From NCBI GenBank assembly GCA_030427505.1, contig JAUICH010000013.1, forward strand, positions 1 through 64,000: a stretch of 64,000 bases of DNA, read 5' to 3'. The translations under genes and the position numbers were made by a program. The stretch is from Verrucomicrobiia bacterium (lineage in GTDB: Bacteria > Verrucomicrobiota > Verrucomicrobiia > Verrucomicrobiales > DEV007). Below the pieces are notes generated by a model that was not told the DNA's origin, did not search any database, and was given only the letters and a program-made list of their open reading frames with translations. Shown here in pieces: positions 1-6,550 of the stretch (within the stretch, counting starts at the first letter, position 1; every line of letters begins with the position of its first letter).

Positions 1-27
1 CCTAACAAACCTAAAACCAAGTCCGCT

Positions 28-100
28 CCGGTGTCATGAATACTGGCGCAACGTATCCTTCTGGAAATTATATCCCGGTGTCATTTATTTGTGGCGCAAC
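28..100. repeat. Two imperfect 25-26 bp direct repeats
   Basis: Two copies of a motif that begins CCGGTGTCAT and ends TGGCGCAAC lie at 28-52 and 75-100, with only the 6-7 central bases differing. The start-to-start spacing is 47 bp. They lie downstream of the minus-strand small gene at 175-423 and near the window edge. They could be operator or promoter repeats for a gene to the left, but the function is unknown. Confidence 0.5.
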
Positions 101-174
101 ACGCGCGGTGAGACTCCGTGTCCAGGTCACGGCGGGTTGCGAAACTTCCCAGGGGGGAGGAAGCGAAAAGCGCC

Positions 175-423
175 TTACTCCTTCCCGAGGAAATGATGGA
201 TCGACTCGACCGTCAACTCGCCGGAGCCGTAGGCTTTCCGGATCGCTTCGTTGCCGAAGAGGCGGATCGCCTCGTCCAGGCTGTGTCCCGCCGCGACATG
301 ATCGCTGATGACGTTTAAGGCAAAGAACATTTCCCCGTCAGTGTTTGCCAGGACAGGTTCCAGGACCTCGGAGTCCTGGAGGTTACCGTCCTCATCCTTG
401 TAATAAAAAGCGCGTCCGGGCAT
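175..423 (-). CDS. Small hypothetical protein (82 aa), last gene of the left T3SS-flank operon
   Basis: An 82-residue acidic protein beginning MPGRAFYYKDEDG, with an ATG start. I do not recognise a family. There is no signal peptide or membrane segment, and the C-terminal half looks helical. The gene starts 6 bp after the stop of the 663-aa gene on the same strand, so the two are almost certainly cotranscribed. That link makes it a candidate accessory protein of the type III secretion island (inference). Its reading frame is full length, and the N-terminal alternation of charged and hydrophobic residues looks like real coding sequence. Confidence 0.6.
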   Translation of the reverse strand: MPGRAFYYKDEDGNLQDSEVLEPVLANTDGEMFFALNVISDHVAAGHSLDEAIRLFGNEAIRKAYGSGELTVESIHHFLGKE

Positions 424-429
424 GGCTGT

Positions 430-2421
430 TTAGCTTTTGTCGGTGAGATCTTGGTAGGTCTTCGTGTGTTTGCTTGCCCCGGAAATGATGTCGGGCATCA
501 TGCTCTTCTGGGAAACCCGCATTTTCAGGTAGGCTTCCATGTAGGGCATGTCTTCTTCGAGCTTGAGCTTGGCTTCCCAGTTGGTTCCCAGGAGCAGGGC
601 CTTGCCGAGGGACAGGGTGTCCCGGTCGTCCTTTGTCTTCCCGTCGGGCTTGGCGTCGTCTTTCAGGCTTCCTCCCTTGTAGGGGAAAACGTCCTCCAGC
701 TTGTCCATGGGAATCGGGATACTCAGCGCGGCGATCCGGCGGATGATGGTGTAGTTCTCGGATTCTCCCTTGCAGACTTTCTCGAACTCGTCCCTCAGTT
801 GTTTGAGGCTCTTCAAGTCCTCTTTGCTGATACCTAGCTCGTCGCCGTGTTCCAGGACGCTGTCCAGATTGTAGACAACGCTGGCCAGGTCTTTCGAACT
901 CTGTTTGTTGATGTCGAACTCTTTGGGTTCGGGAACGAAACCAAGACGGGCCCAAGCGTAACCGCCCACGGAGATGTTGGCCAACATGGTGAGCGTATCG
1001 AACTGGGTTTTATCGATCATTTCGTTCATGCCCATGAAGAACTTGGTCATGGTGCCCGTGCCTTGCGTGGAATCTTTGAGTTCCACCAGATCGAGCTCGA
1101 GATGGCCGGGTTTCGTCACGCCGCTATCCTTATCTTTGGTGGGTAGGTGAATCGACACACTCATGACATCGACTTCCTCGATGTGTCTCGGAATGCGGTT
1201 CCGTTCGATATCGAGGGTGAGAATTCCGTCCTCGAAGGAGAACTCAATTTCGTCCACCGCTTCCTTGGGCCATCCCATCTTTCTGACGATCATTTCGATC
1301 GTTTCTTCCTCCGTCATGTTGAAGACCTGGCGGCACGCGATGTCCACGTCGTCCACTTCGAAATCGGACTTCTCGGAAAGCTCCACCTCGCTGGTGGAGG
1401 AAGTTTCCTGCGTCTCCAACTCCTTTTGGCTTTTCGAGTAGGAGCGGACATCGCTCTTGGAGACGCCACCCTGTTCCAGGAGTTCCCATGCCTTCGTCAG
1501 ATGTTCCCGCGCCTTGTCTGTTTTGCCGCGCTCAAGTTCGAATTCGGCTTCTCCGACCCAGTCGTCAATCTTGCTATATAATTCGTCGGAAAAGTCGTCT
1601 TCGTGGTTTTCAATATACGTGGTGATGTCCTGGCAATCGGTTTCCGGATTGCTCCGGGTGGAGAACAGGTCGGAACCGAAGAAGCTGGCGTAGAATGGCG
1701 TGGAGGTGGTGGTTTTCTGAGGCTCGGGAGAAAGCTTCTCATTCCGGGTAACGTCCTTGGGCTCGGGACTCAGGTCAGTCGTGATCGTTGATTCCAGGAC
1801 GGGAGTCCGGTCCTGTTTGATCTGGGCCATCTCATCCCACGAACTGTCGAAACCCTCTTTGAGGAACGACTCCACGAACTCTTTGTGGCTTTCGAATTCG
1901 CTGGGAAGATCGCTTTTCAGCGCTCGTTCCGCCTGGTCGAGCCACATCAGGGCGTCGTCTCTGGCGCACTCATCGCATTCCCAGTTTTCGAGAGAACTCA
2001 GATGGGCGCGAATCCGGGCGATGTCTCCCATGGGGCCTTTCTCCCGGAGAGGGCCGGCCGTGACCTTCGTGGTGGGTTCGGACTTGGCAAGCTCCAGGTC
2101 CTCGCTGGTCTGCCGTGGTTGCTTGGAAACTTGGGTCTGCTGGGTCTGCTGGGTCTGCTGCCCGGTAATGTTGCGGGGCGGGGCCGGCCAGGCCCGTTTC
2201 AGAGCCGCCAGGGCAACCACTCCTTCAATGAGCAAACCGATCCCAAAGACGCAGGCGACCACCCGGGCGGTCTTGAGCGCGGTGCTGGAATTTTTCCAGG
2301 TGTCGCCATATTCGCTTTGGAAACGGCCGGTGCGGGAGGTTTCCGGCGGCTTGGTGTCAGTCAGATGAGATTGCGACTGGATTCCCGTTTGCTGGGAAAG
2401 GGAAGGATCAATTCCGGACAT
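430..2421 (-). CDS. Putative T3SS-associated secreted protein with one membrane segment (663 aa)
   Basis: No family recognised with confidence. The start was taken at the ATG giving MSGIDPS, because several other predicted substrates of this locus also begin MSG[IV]; the open frame continues upstream to 2607. Residues 1-50 are polar and Ser/Thr/Gln rich. Residues about 52-74 form one hydrophobic helix, followed by a QTQ tandem stretch, acidic helical regions and a compact C-terminal half. Around residues 484-493 a GYAWARLGF segment resembles the GY-W-LGF core seen in some acyltransferase-like folds, which is weak evidence. A CesT-like chaperone gene is transcribed divergently 295 bp away, a common effector/chaperone arrangement. 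Effector or membrane-inserted substrate is an inference. Confidence 0.6.
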   Translation of the reverse strand: MSGIDPSLSQQTGIQSQSHLTDTKPPETSRTGRFQSEYGDTWKNSSTALKTARVVACVFGIGLLIEGVVALAALKRAWPAPPRNITGQQTQQTQQTQVSKQPRQTSEDLELAKSEPTTKVTAGPLREKGPMGDIARIRAHLSSLENWECDECARDDALMWLDQAERALKSDLPSEFESHKEFVESFLKEGFDSSWDEMAQIKQDRTPVLESTITTDLSPEPKDVTRNEKLSPEPQKTTTSTPFYASFFGSDLFSTRSNPETDCQDITTYIENHEDDFSDELYSKIDDWVGEAEFELERGKTDKAREHLTKAWELLEQGGVSKSDVRSYSKSQKELETQETSSTSEVELSEKSDFEVDDVDIACRQVFNMTEEETIEMIVRKMGWPKEAVDEIEFSFEDGILTLDIERNRIPRHIEEVDVMSVSIHLPTKDKDSGVTKPGHLELDLVELKDSTQGTGTMTKFFMGMNEMIDKTQFDTLTMLANISVGGYAWARLGFVPEPKEFDINKQSSKDLASVVYNLDSVLEHGDELGISKEDLKSLKQLRDEFEKVCKGESENYTIIRRIAALSIPIPMDKLEDVFPYKGGSLKDDAKPDGKTKDDRDTLSLGKALLLGTNWEAKLKLEEDMPYMEAYLKMRVSQKSMMPDIISGASKHTKTYQDLTDKS

Positions 2422-2716
2422 GGTTAATCGAAAACAGTGGGTGATACCTACAACTAGAGAACTAGCTTGTGAGCGATAGGAAAACCAGTTGGGTGGATAA
2501 CGAATGCCAACGGGGCGCGGCTGTGGAGAATGGGGTACCCAAGAACCGCGGCAACCTTTGAGGCTAGCGATGAAGTATTTTGATTGCAAGAAACATATCC
2601 TGTCCAAATAGTTTCAAAAAGAACCTTTTCCAGGACGGCGAAATCGCCAAAAAGACTTCGCCTCGGCCAGGACCCAGCTTTATACGAGTGGAGGCGCGGC
2701 CCTAGAACAAAAAAAT
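2422..2716. promoter_or_regulatory. Divergent intergenic region between substrate and chaperone genes
   Basis: This 295-bp gap separates the minus-strand 663-aa gene from the plus-strand chaperone gene, so promoters for both must lie here. It is more AT-rich than the genes and contains a CTAG-AGAA-CTAG inverted repeat near 2453-2464. I cannot assign definite -35/-10 boxes and see no ORF of its own that looks real. Confidence 0.4.
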
Positions 2717-3181
2717 ATGGCGGACGGTAATGTGGCACCCGAGTATCTTGAACTGGTTAGTGACTTTGCCAGTCTGGTGGAGTTAAAAGCGCCGGAGTTT
2801 CAAGACGATGGCATTTGCGCCTATCGCCTGCCGGATGGCGGCCATTTCGAAATAGCTCCCAGCCAGGATCAGCAGGCGGTTCTGATGTTCTGTGAGGTGC
2901 GCCGCGAAGACAGTAGCGATCCCGCGGAGTGGCGGCGCTGGCTGGAGTTGAGTCTTGAGTTAGCCAACTCGCACGGAGTCTTTCTGGTCTGCGACAGCCG
3001 GGATGGCATGATCTACCTGACCCGGCACCTCATCCTGGCCGGCGCGACACCCGAACAAATGGGCCGCGCGGCCGAGGGACTGTTGACGGCGCGAAAGAAG
3101 CTAACCGGCGCCGCTCAGAATTCGGAGCAAGACGGATCCGGAGACGGCTTCGAGCCCGGTCTGGCCGGGCGCCTGGTCTGA
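2717..3181 (+). CDS. CesT/SycH-like class I T3SS chaperone (154 aa)
   Basis: A small acidic protein with the size and alternating pattern of the CesT/Tir-chaperone fold: an N-terminal helix (EYLELVSDFASLVEL), beta strands with FEIAPS and AVLMFCEV, a central helix, strands around FLVCDSRDGMIYLTRHL, and a C-terminal helix. Such proteins dimerise in the cytoplasm and bind the N-terminal part of a secreted substrate. The likely client is the divergent 663-aa product (inference from adjacency). The C-terminal 20 residues are low-complexity. Class I chaperones diverge strongly, so the family call is structural-pattern based rather than by a single motif. Confidence 0.6.
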   Translation: MADGNVAPEYLELVSDFASLVELKAPEFQDDGICAYRLPDGGHFEIAPSQDQQAVLMFCEVRREDSSDPAEWRRWLELSLELANSHGVFLVCDSRDGMIYLTRHLILAGATPEQMGRAAEGLLTARKKLTGAAQNSEQDGSGDGFEPGLAGRLV

Positions 3182-3239
3182 AGCTTGCCTCTTCGCACGG
3201 CGGGTGACCGCGGCCGGTTAACCCCACGTCAAATCCGCC

Positions 3240-3662
3240 TTAGCAAAGTTCCTTCCGGAAGTAGTAGCGTTCGATCCGGCCCCCACCGATTCCGGTGAGG
3301 GTGCCGAAGATTTCGTAGCCAGCCTTTTCGTAGAAGGCCTTGGCCTGAAAGTTAAACGTGTCCACTTCCGCCAGGACACAGCCGCGTTTTATCGCTTCCG
3401 CTTCCGCTTCCCGCAGGAGCTGGGTGCCCCAGCCCTGCTGACGATGGCCGTCATGGACCCAGAGAGAGTCGATGTGCATCCAGGACCAGACCGTCCAGGC
3501 CAGCAAACCGCCCACGACTTCGCCCTCCGGGTCCCGCAACAGGAGCTGAAGGTTTTCGAAATCCGTGCCGCCAGACATCTCGTGGTTGTAGGCAATCAGG
3601 GCATTCCGAATCGCTTCAGCGCCGTTGGTATTTTGGGGAGACGCGGAAAGTTCGATCTTCAT
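3240..3662 (-). CDS. GNAT-family N-acetyltransferase (140 aa)
   Basis: A complete single-domain GNAT. Acetyl-CoA binding motif A is recognisable as a strand IDSLWVHDGHR followed by QQGWGTQLL, the Q-x-x-G-x-G/A equivalent. The C-terminal FYEKAGYEIFGTL segment is typical of the family. The start was set at MKIELSA, because the longer open frame to 3737 adds an atypical leader. The substrate cannot be deduced. It is the only minus-strand gene inside the T3SS block and separates the two chaperone genes, so it may be an unrelated insertion. An effector role is possible but unsupported, since the protein is short and has no obvious secretion leader. Confidence 0.85.
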   Translation of the reverse strand: MKIELSASPQNTNGAEAIRNALIAYNHEMSGGTDFENLQLLLRDPEGEVVGGLLAWTVWSWMHIDSLWVHDGHRQQGWGTQLLREAEAEAIKRGCVLAEVDTFNFQAKAFYEKAGYEIFGTLTGIGGGRIERYYFRKELC

Positions 3663-3867
3663 GGTCAGCCAGCGTGCCCATACTTCACTGGTTGGCTCTG
3701 AAATGCAAAATTCCGATTCAAAAAGACGGCCTGACATACAGGTTTCGTTTCTTGGGGGGGGAAGGTTCGAGGTTTGCTCCGGTTCGTATCAGGGGTTTCG
3801 CCGTGACAGGGAGCAAATCGCCCCTAAACTGGTTTGAGTTCCCCTTTGGGGAACGGCCACCCATGCC

Positions 3868-4350
3868 ATGGAACTGGAAGCACTGGTAGAATCGCTGGCG
3901 GACCGTCTGGGACTGCCGGATTTACGGCTCGACTCGCAGGGAGTCGCCACCGTCGCGTCCGCCGACGGGCGGGTGGAACTGACTCTGGAGCAGGGAGAGA
4001 CCGCTGCCACGGCTTACCTCTATGCGACTGTCGGACAAGCACCGGAAAAGGTGGAGTCGCGGGAGGCCCTGTTTGCCAAGTTGCTCGGCGCGCAGCTTTT
4101 TTCAGCTCAGATTGGGGAAGGGATCAGCATTGGTCTGGACCGGGACACCGGGGAGATATTGGTGAACCAGACGCTGGAACTTTCCGAAATGCACCCGGAG
4201 GAATTCTACGACGCGGTCTCTCGAGTTTACCTGTGGTCGGACTATTGGATGACTGTGTTCGAAAGTGAAGATTTCGATGCAATGTCTGGTCCAGGCGGGG
4301 TTTCCATTGAGAAGCCGGGAGAGATAGAGCACTATTTTATCAAAGCCTGA
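3868..4350 (+). CDS. CesT-like class I T3SS chaperone (160 aa)
   Basis: The first 120 residues follow the class I chaperone plan: helix LEALVESLADRLGLP, a beta sheet with RVELTLEQG and ATAYLYATVG, a helical segment containing LFAKLLGAQLF, then IGEGISIGLDRDTGEILVNQ and a long C-terminal helix FYDAVSRVYLWSDYW. Overall it is acidic, as expected. It lies 48 bp upstream of the 495-aa gene on the same strand, the usual chaperone-substrate order, so that protein is the likely client. The family assignment is from pattern, length and context. Confidence 0.7.
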   Translation: MELEALVESLADRLGLPDLRLDSQGVATVASADGRVELTLEQGETAATAYLYATVGQAPEKVESREALFAKLLGAQLFSAQIGEGISIGLDRDTGEILVNQTLELSEMHPEEFYDAVSRVYLWSDYWMTVFESEDFDAMSGPGGVSIEKPGEIEHYFIKA

Positions 4351-4398
4351 GGCTGGAATCCGCCGACTCCAGGAACGTCCCCGGGCAACACCGAAACG

Positions 4399-5886
4399 AT
4401 GAGCGGAGTAGATGTAGGGAGAACACCGGGCCGGATTCCCACGACGGATGTCGTTTCGACTCCACTGACCAAGAAGCAGGTCTCGGATAAGCCGAAGGAG
4501 TCTTCCTTTGTTACGCGTTCGAATTCCAAGCCGCGAGCCACTCAGAAGCGCTTGATGACGGAAAGCCCGCTGAGCGAGAAGCTGAAAGGGAAGGGGATTT
4601 CCCGCGACACCCTCATCTCCAGCAAGGGCTTGAAGCTGATCTTGGAGAAACCTGGTAAAATAGCGAAAGGAAAAGACAGCCAGTCCCAGTGGGCCGCCCG
4701 GCACACAAAGCTGTCCAAGTTCTTTTTCGGCGACATGAAGATGCGCCCCAGCCACCTGATGGAGTCCATACGGTTGGCGGACAATTACCAGGATTTGAAG
4801 AAAAGCGGCGCTCCCGAGTCCGAGAAGCTGGCCGTGCTGAAACAACTGAAGTCCGAACTGGACCAGCACGACTCCATCCGCTTCCGCCCCAAGGGCTTGC
4901 AGACTCTCCTGATCGAAACCAAATGGTCGAAGTGGGACCCTAGCAAGATTTCCAAAGACTCGGATGTCTCCCGCCTGTCGGATTTCGTGGATGCGGAGAT
5001 TCAGCAGTTCCCCTCGGAACATTTTTCGAAGGGTGAAAAGGCGCTGAAGTCCTTCGACTTCACCGCCAAAGCGCCCGGCCAGCTCAAGACGCTGAAGGAA
5101 GCCCGGGACCACCTGATGGCGGCTCAGGAAGGCGGACACGAGAGCCCGGATCTGGACCGGTACCTGGGCTCAGTGAACGAGATGATCGGACGCCTGATGC
5201 TCAGCGAATACGATCCGCACTCCACCAGTTCCCATCAGGATAAGATGAAAGAACTGGTCGAAATAAAATCTCACTTGGATGAGGCTAAACTGGCGGGGAA
5301 TGACAATCCCAAGCTGGATACCCTTCGTGACGACATCGGGCGCCGTATCCGATATTTGGACGAGCACCATTCCGACCCCGTGGCGGACTCCAAGGCGCGG
5401 GAAGAGCACGAGAAGTTCATGGATGACATGCGGGAGAAGTGGGACGGCATCCAGAAGCAACCCACGTTTGAAGAGCGGCTTAGATCCCAGGGTACGCGCC
5501 TGAAAAAAGTGGAGACCCGGGAATACACGCCCCTGGAGCGAGCCAAGCAGCAGACCGTGTTTAACGAAGTGGTGGAGAAGATGCGGTCGGATTTTCGTAA
5601 TGCGCTCAGAGTGAAGAGCGAAAGCCTGAAGAAGGTGGAGACCCGGGAAAGCACTCCGCTGGAACTGGCCAAGAAAGAACGGGAGTTCAACGAAAAGCTC
5701 AAGAAGCTGGAAAAAGAGCAGGACGATGAGCTGCTCAATGAGCTAAGCAAAGAAGTCGACGACGAGATTGAGAGTCTCACGGACGACGAGTTGGAGTTGC
5801 TGAAAGAGATCTCTGGATCTCCGAAGAAGGTAGATGAAGACCTGTCCGGCGAAGACAGGGAAATGCTCCGTGAATTGGATGATTAA
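4399..5886 (+). CDS. Putative T3SS substrate, charged helical protein with internal 42-aa repeat (495 aa)
   Basis: Unrecognised family. It begins MSGVDVGRT, the same MSG[IV] leader as other predicted substrates here. The first 60 residues are polar and basic with no membrane segment, as in T3SS secretion/chaperone-binding leaders. The rest is highly charged and helical. Two copies of a roughly 28-residue unit beginning LKKVETRE-TPLE-AK lie at residues 368-395 and 410-437, a 42-residue period. The tail is very acidic. The upstream neighbour is a class I chaperone and the downstream neighbour is the LcrR-like gene. An effector or a regulator of the secretion process is equally possible; function is inference from context. 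Confidence 0.65.
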   Translation: MSGVDVGRTPGRIPTTDVVSTPLTKKQVSDKPKESSFVTRSNSKPRATQKRLMTESPLSEKLKGKGISRDTLISSKGLKLILEKPGKIAKGKDSQSQWAARHTKLSKFFFGDMKMRPSHLMESIRLADNYQDLKKSGAPESEKLAVLKQLKSELDQHDSIRFRPKGLQTLLIETKWSKWDPSKISKDSDVSRLSDFVDAEIQQFPSEHFSKGEKALKSFDFTAKAPGQLKTLKEARDHLMAAQEGGHESPDLDRYLGSVNEMIGRLMLSEYDPHSTSSHQDKMKELVEIKSHLDEAKLAGNDNPKLDTLRDDIGRRIRYLDEHHSDPVADSKAREEHEKFMDDMREKWDGIQKQPTFEERLRSQGTRLKKVETREYTPLERAKQQTVFNEVVEKMRSDFRNALRVKSESLKKVETRESTPLELAKKEREFNEKLKKLEKEQDDELLNELSKEVDDEIESLTDDELELLKEISGSPKKVDEDLSGEDREMLRELDD

Positions 5887-5985
5887 GTCATCCTGGCGCG
5901 GCGTGCCAAGGGAGGGTGAACCAGCATTTTGCCGTGGGTGCCGGTGGGGGCGAAAGACGGAACCCGGGAGGGAGGGGAATAGCGA

Positions 5986-6486
5986 GTGAGCAGTTACAAA
6001 CTTTTCGACGATCCCTTCACCCAATGGCTGAAGGAGAAAGGAACCAAGGTAGGGACCTACCAGCCGGGAGGCTTCATGGGGCGGCCCCCCATAGGCCGGC
6101 AAATCACGGTGGGCCGTTCCACCATTGTTTACCGGGTCGTGGAAGAGAAACCGGACGAGTTGATCGTGGTGCTTTTCGAACGGCAGGGAGAGCGTTCCGG
6201 CTTGCGGAGTCCCTTCGCGGACTTCGCGCGATTCGTCGCCATGGTCAGAAAATCTCCCGCGAACATCCGATTGATTCGTGGGCACGTAGATGTGCTGAGC
6301 GATTTACCAAAAGACCACGTCCCCCCGGAGCGAATCGCGGCCTTTTACAAACGTTACCTGGATGCGCATCATGACTTTGTGGAGAACGGCGTGGAGTGGG
6401 TCGCGGGAGACATTACCCACCATGTTCCGCCGTTGTATTCCGGGAGGCAGGTAATGCGTGAGAGAAGCGCGCCCGAAACCGCTTAG
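5986..6486 (+). CDS. lcrR: LcrR-like T3SS regulatory protein (166 aa)
   Basis: Matches the LcrR/PcrR family of Ysc-type systems in length and layout. It has an N-terminal DPFTQWLKEKG segment (family: DP-PWL-E-G), a strand STIVYRVVEE, a central GLRSPFADFARFVAMV block (family: GL-NPFA), a GHVDVL motif, then ERIAAFYKRYLDA (family: RLAHFYRRW-GA). The start is GTG, supported by a GGGAGGGG ribosome site just upstream. In Yersinia lcrR sits between the yscV end and lcrGVH, and here it opens the translocator block. LcrR influences production of the LcrG-LcrV regulators and low-calcium control. The call is from remembered family features, not an alignment. Confidence 0.75.
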   Translation: MSSYKLFDDPFTQWLKEKGTKVGTYQPGGFMGRPPIGRQITVGRSTIVYRVVEEKPDELIVVLFERQGERSGLRSPFADFARFVAMVRKSPANIRLIRGHVDVLSDLPKDHVPPERIAAFYKRYLDAHHDFVENGVEWVAGDITHHVPPLYSGRQVMRERSAPETA

Positions 6487-6515
6487 TACGGCCTATTCTT
6501 TTAACTTTACCTTAA

Positions 6516-6542
6516 TTGACGTAATTCCATTTCTACTATAAA
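6516..6542 (+). promoter_or_regulatory. Possible sigma-70-like promoter before the 980-aa gene
   Basis: In a short AT-rich island between the LcrR-like gene and the next ATG, TTGACG at 6516 and TATAAA at 6537 form a fair -35/-10 pair with a 15-bp spacer. Transcription would begin almost at the ATG at 6551, giving a leaderless message. There is no convincing ribosome site before that ATG, which is consistent. The short spacer keeps this tentative. Confidence 0.3.
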
Positions 6543-6550
6543 AACACGGT

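Noticed and set aside
2133..2160. GGTCTGCTG triplicated sequence
   Set aside because: It is coding and gives the QTQ run in the 663-aa protein; too short for an independent repeat feature.
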